This document shows positions 6,653-15,400 of a DNA stretch of 24,572 nt, piece after piece. A program made the translations under genes and the position numbers. The stretch is from assembly GCA_031551145.1 (NCBI GenBank), contig JAVBNZ010000079.1, positions 1 through 24,572 of the forward strand, read 5' to 3'. The stretch comes from WRKB01 sp031551145. Lineage in GTDB: Bacteria > Desulfobacterota > Desulfovibrionia > Desulfovibrionales > Desulfovibrionaceae. Below the pieces are notes generated by a model. It saw nothing but the letters and a program-made list of their open reading frames with translations, was not told the origin of the DNA and ran no database searches. Numbering within the stretch: position 1 is the stretch's first letter; every line of letters begins with the position of its first letter.

Positions 6653-8631
6653 GCGCGCAGCCCCCAGACCAGCAATCCCGCCGCCGTGATCAGGATGTAG
6701 AGGATGTAGAGGTGGATGCGGCCGTGCTGCACGATCTTCAGCGCGTTGCAGAAGCGGAGCACGTTTTCGAACAGCGGCGTGAACACGCTGCCGAGCAGGC
6801 GGTCGGACAGGCGCACGTCAAAGGAGGCCTTGGAAGGAAAGAACGTCCCCCACTGCACGTGGCGGCGCGCCACGCCCATGACGGCGGAGAACAGCGCGGT
6901 CAAAGGCTCCACAAAGGACAGCGAACCGTACTGGATGCGGGGGCTTGAGGGTTGAAAGCCGCAGGCCCAGGTGCGCGAAACGCGCACGCCGGAACGTTTG
7001 AGCAGCAGCCGGCGCACAAGGAACAGCAGCGCGATTCCGGCGAGAAGACAGAGAAAGATCGTCCGGCAGTGGGCCAGCAGATCGCTGGTCCGGGCCAGGG
7101 CCGGCAGGCTGCCCGTCTGATCCGGCAGCAGGCTGAAGGCCGCCTGCACCGGCAGGGAAAAAACCGCCGGCGCGGCCAGGCCGAGTCCCGCGCAGGTCAG
7201 GGCGAGCACGGCCAGGCAGGCGTGGCTGAGGCGTCCGGGCGCTCCGGCGTTGGCTGCCGCGCCGGAGCGCGGCTCTCCCAGAAAGGCCGTGCCGTAGGCC
7301 TTGGCAAAGGCCGCGGCCGCCAGCCCGCCCATGAAGACCAGGCAGGCCAGGGCCGCGAAGAGCGCGGCCCGGTTGCCGACCTCCGGCAGGGAATTGCCCT
7401 TGAGCAGGGCGAGCAGCAGTGTGAATTCCCCGGCAAAGCCGTTCAGGGGGGGCAGGCAGGCGATGGCGCAGGCCCCCAGGGCAAAGGCCGCGCCCACATA
7501 CGGCATGCGTTTCTGCAATCCGCCCAGAAATTGCAGCTGCACGGTGTGCGCGCCGTGCAGCACTTCGCCGGCGCACAAAAAGAGCAGGCCCTTCATGGCC
7601 GAATGGTTGAGCATGTGGAAAAAGGCCGCGCCGTAGCCCAGCACGGCAAGCTCCGCCCTGCCCGCGTGCGTGCCGATACAGCCCGCGCCGAGCCCCATGA
7701 GCACGATGCCCATATTCTCCACGCTGGAATAGGCCAGCAGACGTTTCAACTGGCTTTGCACCAGAGCTTTCAGGATGCCGGTGAGGCCGGTGATCACCCC
7801 GGCCGCAAGCAGCAGCCATCCCCACCATTCCTGCACCGGGGCAAGGATTTGCAGGCTGCGCGCCAGACCGTAAACGCCGGCGTTGATCATGGCCCCGGAA
7901 AGCAGGGCCGAGATATGGCTGGGCGCGGCCGGATGCGCCTCGGGCAGCCAGACGTGGAAGGGCACAAAGCCCGCCTTGGCCCCGAAGCCGATAAAGGACA
8001 GCATGAAGAGCGCCGAGGCCGTCAGGGGTGCGAAGCGCGTCGCCGTGTAGGCGTCAAAGGCGGTGCTGCCCGTCTCCGCCCAGAGCAGGCCGAACATGCC
8101 GATAAGGCAGACCGCGCCGAGGTGCGCGGCCACAAGGTAGATCCAGGAGGCTTCGCGCACGTGGGCGTCGTTGTCGTAAAAGTCGATGAGGAAGAACGGC
8201 GCAAGGGACATTATTTCCCAGGCGAGCAGGAAGAGCACGGCGTCGCGCGCGGACAGCACCAGGGCCAGACCGAGAATGAGCAGGGTATAGAAGGCCCAGT
8301 GCGCGCCCAGATTGTGTTCGTGCGGCGGGGAATGGGAAAGGTGCGCCATGCCCGACAGGGCGCAGACCGCGCCCAGACCGAAACAGGGCAGCAGAAAGAG
8401 ACGGGTGACGGGATCCAGGCCGAGGGCCAGGCCGCCCAGCGGCAGGCCCCAGGGAAAATGCAGCAGCACGGCGGAATCCCAGGGTTCCAGGCAGAGGGAG
8501 ATCAAGCCGAGCACGCAGCCCAGGCAGGCGCCGCCGGCGCCCAGGCCGTTGGCCCAGGGCCTTTCACCGCTGCATGCGGACAGAAAGGCCGAAGCCGCCA
8601 GGGCGCATAAGGCGATGACGAACAGATCCAT
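6649..8631 (-). CDS. hyfB: HyfB-like antiporter-type membrane subunit, first gene of the operon
   Basis: This 660-residue membrane subunit belongs to the same ion-transporter family as the hyfF-like gene, with about 14-16 hydrophobic segments. Key residues are Glu139 in LLAWEIMSLAPFFLI and Lys219 in FGAKAGFVPFHVWLPEAHPAAPSHIS. Further motifs are KRLLAYSSVENMG, HMLNHSAMKGLLFLCAGE and LPPLNGFAGEFTLL. The C-terminal extension with TWACGFQPSSPRIQYGSLSFVEPL is characteristic of HyfB/HycC and separates it from HyfF and HyfD. The operon has only two antiporter-like genes (hyfB- and hyfF-like) and no hyfD. The ATG lacks a good ribosome binding site; a perfect 6-base palindrome sits just upstream instead. 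The gene lies 123 bases after the stop of the FAD/Fe-S dehydrogenase on the same strand. A separate promoter or read-through are both possible. Confidence 0.92.
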   Translation of the reverse strand: MDLFVIALCALAASAFLSACSGERPWANGLGAGGACLGCVLGLISLCLEPWDSAVLLHFPWGLPLGGLALGLDPVTRLFLLPCFGLGAVCALSGMAHLSHSPPHEHNLGAHWAFYTLLILGLALVLSARDAVLFLLAWEIMSLAPFFLIDFYDNDAHVREASWIYLVAAHLGAVCLIGMFGLLWAETGSTAFDAYTATRFAPLTASALFMLSFIGFGAKAGFVPFHVWLPEAHPAAPSHISALLSGAMINAGVYGLARSLQILAPVQEWWGWLLLAAGVITGLTGILKALVQSQLKRLLAYSSVENMGIVLMGLGAGCIGTHAGRAELAVLGYGAAFFHMLNHSAMKGLLFLCAGEVLHGAHTVQLQFLGGLQKRMPYVGAAFALGACAIACLPPLNGFAGEFTLLLALLKGNSLPEVGNRAALFAALACLVFMGGLAAAAFAKAYGTAFLGEPRSGAAANAGAPGRLSHACLAVLALTCAGLGLAAPAVFSLPVQAAFSLLPDQTGSLPALARTSDLLAHCRTIFLCLLAGIALLFLVRRLLLKRSGVRVSRTWACGFQPSSPRIQYGSLSFVEPLTALFSAVMGVARRHVQWGTFFPSKASFDVRLSDRLLGSVFTPLFENVLRFCNALKIVQHGRIHLYILYILITAAGLLVWGLRA

Positions 8632-8642
8632 AAGAGCATTTT

Positions 8643-8686
8643 CACTTTGAAAAAGTGTAAAATGATCCGCCGGCGCGAACCGCCGG
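8643..8686. promoter_or_regulatory. Palindrome and GC hairpin ahead of the hyfB-like gene
   Basis: CACTTT (8643-8648) and AAAGTG (8652-8657) form a palindrome around 3 bases, centred about 19 bases before the hyfB-like ATG. Just upstream (on the minus strand) lies CCGGCG (8670-8675) with CGCCGG (8681-8686), loop 5, followed by CGGATCATTTTACACTTTTT. The GC stem with T-rich sequence could be a weak terminator for the preceding dehydrogenase gene, and the palindrome could be an operator or a structure controlling translation. No good -10/-35 pair is evident. Confidence 0.35.
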
Positions 8687-8754
8687 AGCCGCTGCCGCTG
8701 CAGGCAACAAACTCTTCATGTCTAGGACAAGTCCGCCTGAGGGTCAAGGGCCGC

Positions 8755-11700
8755 CTACAATTCCACGCGTCGCACCGGGCCTTTCGCGTCGCTGATTTTC
8801 CGGCGCAACTGCTGCCGCCAGTCCTCGCCGATCAGGGTTTCGGCCAGCCATTCCGCAAGGTGCAGCACGGGCCGCTTGTCGTTCATGGACAGCAGAATGC
8901 GCCCTATGCCCACCTTGCAGGAGGGGCAGCCCACGAGGATCGGCCCCTGGTAGTTCGCGCTGCGCGCTTCCAGATCCCGCCGCTTGCGGTCGCGCAGAAT
9001 GTTGTAGATTTCCGGGCTGGTGAAGGCGCCCATGCCGGATTCGCCGCAGCAGCCCGTGGAAAGCACAATTTTCGCCCCGGTCGCGCTTTCCAGCGCGGCG
9101 GCGATCTGCGCGTGCCCCTTGATTTTGTGCAGGCCCGGCCATTCCATGTGGCAGGCGGTGTGGTAGACAAACTTCCGCCCGGCGAGAGCGCCCGGCGCGG
9201 CGGACGCGCCCAGCCGGCTCAAGGCCAGCTGCACCGTGTCCTGCCGCTCAATGCCGGGAAAAATGTCTTCCATGTCACAGCGTTCCAGGCTGTCGCGGCA
9301 GGAGCCGCAGGCCGTGAGCAGAAAGCCGGGCGTAAGTCCCGCCTTGTCCGCTTCTTCCCGCACTTCCCGAAAAGCCGCGAGGTTGGTTTCCCGGTTGCGC
9401 CGGTACAGGCCTTCCGTTCCGGCCGCAAGCAGGGGATAGCCGCAACAGAGATGGCGCGGGGGCAGCAGCACGGCCACGCCCGCCTTGAGCAGCAGGGCTA
9501 TGCCGGCCTGGGCGATGCGGTCGTAAAAGAGCGCGCCGCCGCAGCCCGGGAAATAGAAGGCCGCCGGCATGTCGGGCGTGGGATCGCCGGGCACGAAGAT
9601 CGAACCTTTACGGATCTTGAGCGATTCATAGAGATTGGTATAGCCGAGTTTGGGGCCCTTGGACGAAAACATCGGATTCTGGATACGTCTGCGCCAGGCC
9701 TCCGGCACCATGCCGAGCGCCTTGTTCTGCATTTTCTGGCCCAGAGAGGCGTATTTGGCGGCCTTGGGCACGCGCAGCGCGGGTTCCTCGGCCAGCCAGC
9801 TCAGGGCGCGGCTTTTGAGCGGGTGCCCGCCCGCGCCTTCATCTTCCAGCACGGTGTGCAGGGAGAGCGCCACCTCGGCAAAGGGAATTTTCACCGGGCA
9901 GATGGCCGTGCATTTGCCGCAGCCCGTGCAGTGCTCCACCATGCGGCGCAGTTCGGCCAGCAGGCGGGGCTCTATGGATCCGGTGTTGACCTGGGAATAA
10001 TACACCGCCTCCAGCAGCATGCCCAGCACCATGTTCTTGTTGCGCGGGTGCCACTGCATGGAACGTTCGGGATAGCACATGGAGCAGTGCTGCTTGCACT
10101 TGCCGCAACGGGTACAGATCTGCACGTCCGTAAGCAGCTTGATCAGCCGCTCCTTGCCGGGCAGGCCGCTTTCGCGGATGTCGCCGATCAGGCGGTTGAA
10201 GGAAAAGGTGAAGGGCTGCACCGGCAGTTCACGCTGCACGAGCTTGCCGGGGTTGCACACGTCGCGGGGATCGACGCGCTCCTTGAAGGCGCGCAGCGCG
10301 TCCATTTTCTCCTTGTTGAGAAAACGCAGTTTGGTGATGCCTATGCCGTGCTCGCCCGAGACCTCGCCGCCCATTTCCTGGCTTTCGGCCATAACGCGGG
10401 CAGCCGTTTCCTCGGCCTGCTCCAGCATGACAGGGTCGTTGGAATTCACGGGAATGTTGACGTGGCAGTTGCCGTCGCCCGCGTGCATGTGGCTGGCCAC
10501 GATCACGCGGCTTGCCGACATGTGGTCGCGTATTTTCTCGATTTTGCGCTTCAGGTGCGGATATTTGAGGGCCAGACTGTCCAGAAAGGCCACGGCCCGA
10601 TCCTGCATTTCCTCGTCCGAGACCTCGGCGGCCGGCACTTCGCCCAGCGCGGCCTTGGAGACAAAGGAGAATTCGCGGTTGAACTCCTTGTCCTCCATCG
10701 GAAAACCCGCCAGGCAGCCCACGGCCTGGAGCGCGCTGCGAAAGGCCACGGCCGCGCATTCCAGGTTGAGCTGTTCGAGAAAGAGCGCGAAATCCGGGAT
10801 GCGGTCCATGGGAATGACCACGTCCTCGTTGATCTTGAAGCCCGAGGTGCGCCGCGCGATGGCCGAAAGTTTGTGGCGGTCCTCCCAGAACAGCTCGGCT
10901 TCCTTTTCGTCCTTGGCCGCGATGATGTCCACGTTTTCGCGGCTTTGCGCCAGTTCGACAATCTCCTGCACGCAGAGGTTGAGCAGGTAGGGATCGTCCC
11001 CGTCCACCTGGAGCAGGATCACGGAAATGGGCGAGCCTTCATAACGTGTGGATTTGCGTTTGTATTCAATGGCCTGCACGTACTTGGCATTGAATTCCTC
11101 CAGGGCGGAAAGGCGGGCGTAGTCGCCGCGCTCCCGTATGCGGGCGCGCAGATCCACCAGATCGCGCACCACCACGGCCGCCGGATGCATGGAGCGGCCG
11201 AAAAATTCCAGCACCAGCACCCGCGAATGCAGGGGTTTTTTGTGCAGCAGAAAAGAGGCCTCGGTAATGATGCCGTCCGTGCCTTCCTTCTGCATGCCGG
11301 GCAGGCCGCCCAGGGCCTTGTTTGTCACGTCCTTGCCGAGGCCCGGCAGGCGGATTTCGTCCCCCTTGAGCTGCACCACATTGCGCACGCCGCCGCTCAC
11401 GTCCTTAACCACGAACACGGCGGTTTCTTCCGGCAGGATTTTATGGCCGGGATGGTCCTCGCGCTCCACGGTGACGATTTCGCCCGTGGGCGTGACCATG
11501 CGCCACCAGAGCAGATTGTCGAGCGTGGTGCCGTATTCGAAAGCGCAGGGGCCGCCCGCGTTTTCCGAAATATTGCCGCCGATGGTGGAGGCCGACTTGG
11601 AGGCCGGATCCACGGTCAGCAGATAGCCCGCTTTGCCCGCGGCCTGCACGGCGTTCTGGGTGATCACCCCTGCCTGGCAGATCAGGCTGGGCCGCCCGGC

Positions 11701-12303
11701 TTCGGCGTCCACGGGATCGATGCGCGTCAGCCGCGTGGTGCTGACGATGACCGTGCGCTTGCGCGCCGGCACCGCGCCGCCCGTCATGCCGGAACCGCCG
11801 CCGCGCGGGATGAGCGCGAACTTCATTTCGTTGGCCAGCTTTACCAGATCCGCGACCTGCTCGGTGGAGTCGGGCTCCACCACCAGAAGCGGCAGTTCCA
11901 TGCGCAGGTCGGTGGCATCGGTGGCGTTTTCCACCAGCGCGCCGGGCCGCGTGATCACGCACTCGTCGGGCAAAAATTCCCTGAGGCGCTTGATGAGCTC
12001 GGCGCGGAACTCCATCTCGGCCTCGTGCGCGGACCAGAACATGGTGATGCCTTCGCCGATGGAGTTGGCGTAATGGTGCGCCAGGGCAAAGGATTCGCCG
12101 TCAAAGCGGGCCTTGACGCTGGCCTTGACCGTGGCCGCGTCGATAAAGGGATTGTAGGCCACCAGGAAAAGTTCTTCCGCGATGGCGATGGCCAGCCGGC
12201 GCACGGATTCGGGCCAGTCTTCAAAATCCTGTTTGTTGACGCGCAGAATGCGGTTGACGACGAAATCGGGCGAAATCGAAATATGCGGGCCTTTGTGGGG
12301 CAT
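8755..12303 (-). CDS. Fused FAD-linked / Fe-S 2-hydroxyacid dehydrogenase (GlcD-GlcF type)
   Basis: This 1182-residue fusion joins a GlcD/D-lactate-dehydrogenase flavoprotein to a GlcF-like iron-sulfur protein. The FAD domain (about 110-380) has RGGGSGMTGG near 167 and GGNISENAGGPCAFEYGTT near 242. The C-terminal flavin-oxidase part carries SHMHAGDGNCHVNIP near 604, GEHGIG near 650 and CNPGK near 683. Two 4Fe-4S sets follow: CTRCGKCKQHC (730-740) and CTGCGKCTAICP (792-803). Two CCG-type cysteine domains end the protein (GCGGALFYDR ... LCCGYP; HTACHMEW ... GCCGESGMG). The likely reaction is oxidation of D-lactate, glycolate or a similar acid with transfer to quinone or another carrier; the substrate is not decided by sequence. 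An upstream ATG at 12405 is rejected because it falls about at the transcription start of the promoter at 12408-12436. The ATG at 12303 has AAAGGTGA before it. No membrane anchor is seen. Confidence 0.92.
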   Translation of the reverse strand: MPHKGPHISISPDFVVNRILRVNKQDFEDWPESVRRLAIAIAEELFLVAYNPFIDAATVKASVKARFDGESFALAHHYANSIGEGITMFWSAHEAEMEFRAELIKRLREFLPDECVITRPGALVENATDATDLRMELPLLVVEPDSTEQVADLVKLANEMKFALIPRGGGSGMTGGAVPARKRTVIVSTTRLTRIDPVDAEAGRPSLICQAGVITQNAVQAAGKAGYLLTVDPASKSASTIGGNISENAGGPCAFEYGTTLDNLLWWRMVTPTGEIVTVEREDHPGHKILPEETAVFVVKDVSGGVRNVVQLKGDEIRLPGLGKDVTNKALGGLPGMQKEGTDGIITEASFLLHKKPLHSRVLVLEFFGRSMHPAAVVVRDLVDLRARIRERGDYARLSALEEFNAKYVQAIEYKRKSTRYEGSPISVILLQVDGDDPYLLNLCVQEIVELAQSRENVDIIAAKDEKEAELFWEDRHKLSAIARRTSGFKINEDVVIPMDRIPDFALFLEQLNLECAAVAFRSALQAVGCLAGFPMEDKEFNREFSFVSKAALGEVPAAEVSDEEMQDRAVAFLDSLALKYPHLKRKIEKIRDHMSASRVIVASHMHAGDGNCHVNIPVNSNDPVMLEQAEETAARVMAESQEMGGEVSGEHGIGITKLRFLNKEKMDALRAFKERVDPRDVCNPGKLVQRELPVQPFTFSFNRLIGDIRESGLPGKERLIKLLTDVQICTRCGKCKQHCSMCYPERSMQWHPRNKNMVLGMLLEAVYYSQVNTGSIEPRLLAELRRMVEHCTGCGKCTAICPVKIPFAEVALSLHTVLEDEGAGGHPLKSRALSWLAEEPALRVPKAAKYASLGQKMQNKALGMVPEAWRRRIQNPMFSSKGPKLGYTNLYESLKIRKGSIFVPGDPTPDMPAAFYFPGCGGALFYDRIAQAGIALLLKAGVAVLLPPRHLCCGYPLLAAGTEGLYRRNRETNLAAFREVREEADKAGLTPGFLLTACGSCRDSLERCDMEDIFPGIERQDTVQLALSRLGASAAPGALAGRKFVYHTACHMEWPGLHKIKGHAQIAAALESATGAKIVLSTGCCGESGMGAFTSPEIYNILRDRKRRDLEARSANYQGPILVGCPSCKVGIGRILLSMNDKRPVLHLAEWLAETLIGEDWRQQLRRKISDAKGPVRRVEL

Positions 12304-12407
12304 GGGGAAGTCACCTTTGAAAGAAATCAGGGGCGGACGCGCCGTTGCAAACCCCGCCTCGGAGCCTGCCGTCGATTTCGAGAACGCGGACGCATCCGGA
12401 AACAAAA

Positions 12408-12436
12408 AATATAAGCCGTCGCGGCGGGGATGGCAA
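12408..12436 (-). promoter_or_regulatory. Sigma-70-like promoter of the fused dehydrogenase
   Basis: On the minus strand TTGCCA (12431-12436) and TATATT (12408-12413) are separated by exactly 17 bases. The predicted transcription start near 12400 would leave a leader of about 97 bases before the chosen ATG at 12303. This supports a transcription unit separate from the sensor kinase gene upstream, and it supports the downstream start codon. Confidence 0.65.
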
Positions 12437-12469
12437 GGACGCCGGCGAACATGAAATTCTCCTCGGGTG

Positions 12470-15400
12470 CTACACCCGGAGCACGAGGTACTGCTTCATC
12501 TTGGCGATGAGTTCTTCAATGTTGATGGGCTTGCCGATGTGGTCGGTCATGCCGGCGGCCAGGCAGCGTTCGACGTCCTCGCGGAAGACGTTGGCGGTCA
12601 TGGCCACGATGGGCACGGCCTTTGCCTCGGGCTGCTCAAGGCCGCGTATGCGCCGGGTGGCTTCATAACCGTCCACTTCCGGCATGTGGATGTCCATAAA
12701 GATCAGGTCGTACATGGAAGGGGTGTTTCGGAACATGTCAAAGGCCTGTTGCCCGTTTTCGGCGCAGTCGACGATGACCTTGGTATGTTCGAGCAGGGAG
12801 ATGACGATTTCGCGGTTGATGTCGTTGTCTTCGGCCAGCAGTACGCGGTAGCCGGCAAAGATGCCGTCGTCGGCCGGGGCGTGGTGTTCGGCCGGCAGGC
12901 TGCATTGTTCGGGGCCCATGCAGCCGTTGATGCAGTCCACAATGAGCGAGGAAAAGAGAGGTTTGGGCAGAAAACCGTCCACACCGGCCGCCTTGGCGTC
13001 TTTTTCGATATCACCCCATTGGGTTGCGGAGATCATGATGACAACGGAGCTTGAGCCGAAGCGCCGCTTGATGCGGCGCGTCAGTTCTATGCCGTCCATG
13101 CCCGGCATCTGCCAGTCGACAAAGGCGAGATTGTAGGGCGCGTTCTGAGCCGCGTCGAGCAGTGCGACGGCTTCAAATCCGTCCGCCGCGGTCTCGCAGG
13201 CAAAGCCGACGGTTTTTGCGAGTTCGGAAAAATATTCGCGCACTTCCGGTGCATCGTCCACAACGAGCACGCGCAGGTTGCTCCAGTGGACGCCGGGACT
13301 CAGAAGGTAGGTGCGGCGGTTTGTGCCCTTTTTGACCATGAAGGTGAAGGAGAAGATCGCGCCTTGCCCCTCGGCGGGTTCCGCGTGGATTTCGCCGCCC
13401 ATGAGTTCGACGATGCTTTTGGAAATGGCCAGGCCGAGGCCGGTACCGCCGAATTTGCGCGCGATGCCGCCGTCGGCCTGCTCGAAGGAGTGGAAAAGCC
13501 TGCTCCGCTGTTCCTCGGTAATGCCTATGCCGGTGTCGGTTATGGATATCTGGAGCATACAGGTGTCGTCCTGCTCTTCCAGCACGCGGGCGTTCAGGGT
13601 GATGCTGCCTTTTTCGGGCGTGAATTTTACGGCGTTGGAAAGGAGGTTGGCGACAACCTGGGCCAGGCGCTGTTCGTCGGCCACGACAGTGTAGGGAATG
13701 TTGGGATCGATGTGGACGATGAGGGTTTGGCTTTTTTCCTCCACACGGAAATTGATTACGTTGACAACGCGCAGCAGCAGCTTTTCGAGGCGGAATTCCG
13801 TGGGCGAGAGCTCGAACTTGTTGGCCTCGATCTTCGACATGTCGAGAATGTCGTTGATGACGCCCAACAGGTGTTTGGAGGCGCTGTCGATCTTTTCCAG
13901 GCAATAGTCTTTCTTGGTCGTTTCCTGCGAGCCCTGGGCGATGCTCGTCATACCGATGATGGCATTCAAGGGCGTGCGCATTTCATGGCTCATGCGCGAG
14001 AGAAATTCGCCCTTGGCGCGGCTGGATTGTTCGGCCTGATCCTTGGCGGCGATCAGGTCTTTTTCGAGCTGCCGTTTTTCCGTGATGTCGGAAGCTATGG
14101 CGCCGATGCCGATTTTTTTGGAATCCGTGGTGAACACGGAAAAGTTCAGAATGCGGACCGTTCCGTCTTTTCTGCGCAGCGGCAGTTCGAATTCGGCTCT
14201 GCCTTCCCTCAGGGTGCGGGGCAGCGTGTTTTCCATGATGTCGGCATAGGTCGCGGGATTGAAGATGAGGGGCATGCCGCCCGCCCGCAGTTCCTCCTCG
14301 CTGTAGCCCGTCATCCTCAGCGCCCCCGGATTGAGGTATTCGAAGGCGCCTTCGGGACTGACGTAGGATATGTACTGCGGCGAACTGTTGACGATGGAGG
14401 ACATGCGCAGCAGCTTTTCTTCCGTGGCGTTGCGCTCGATAGCCCCGGAGATGACGCTGCCGATGAGGGTGATGAGCTGCTTGTCGCTTCCGCTCCAGGC
14501 GCGGGTATGCTCTGTCTCCTCAAAGACCAGCATGCCCCACGGTTTCCCCTCTATGAAGACCGGCGCCGCGATAAGCGCCTTCACGCCCTGTTTGCGCGGA
14601 TTTTCGAGATATTCCACGCCGCTGATGTCTTCGTAGGCCAGGAAAGGTTCCCGGCGGGCGGTCAGGTCGGCGAGCATCCCGCCTCCTTCGGGAAAGAAAA
14701 AGGTGTCCGCGCTGAGCGGCCCGACGCCCCGTTCTTTGTTATGCCAGACGTAATCGAAGCGTATGGCCTTGCCGCCGTGACTCAGCGCGCCCAGCAGAAT
14801 GCGGCCCAGGTTCATGAATTCGCCGGCCATGCGCAGGGCGTCGGTGATCAGGCTGTCCATGTCGGCGGAGGAGATGAAGCTTTGCGCCATGGCGGCCATC
14901 AGCTCCTGCTGATCCAGGCGTTGCTTCAGGCTTTCCTCGGCGCGCTTGATGTCGGTGACGTCGACCGAATGCTGCAGGTGCACCTTTCTGCCGTCGGGCC
15001 AGTCGATCAGGCGGTCGGTATTGTGGTACCAACGCCCGGTGAGCGTGCTGTGCTCCTCCCATATGACCACTTCGTCGGGATTTTTTTCCAGCGTGAAGTT
15101 GGGGCAGAATCCGCAGCGTTGCGTGAAGCCGGACTGCAGGGCCTGCCAACAGATCCGGCCGACGCCCTTGCCCTCGATGCCGTAATGTTCCCGCATTTTG
15201 TCGTTGATGAAGAGGATTTCATCCGTCTGCGGGTCGGTGACGTACAGGTAGGCGTCCATGCCGTTCAGAATATGCTGCAGCACGCTGATGGAATCCCGGG
15301 ATCTGCTCAGCCTGTGGCGCATGTCGTTGATGGAGACGCACAGGGCCGCGAATTCGCGGCTGCCGGAGTACTTTGTCGCATCTATGGCCTGGGCGGAGCC

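Noticed and set aside
12304..12405. Upstream ATG of the fused dehydrogenase at 12405
   Set aside because: It lies about at the predicted transcription start. The extra 34 residues match nothing in the family, and the ATG at 12303 has a proper ribosome binding site.
8647..12414. Plus-strand open frame of 1255 codons opposite the fused dehydrogenase
   Set aside because: It mirrors a gene with full family motifs on the other strand. Its product is rich in Gly, Ala, His, Arg and Gln without any domain, which is typical of an antisense frame in GC-rich DNA.
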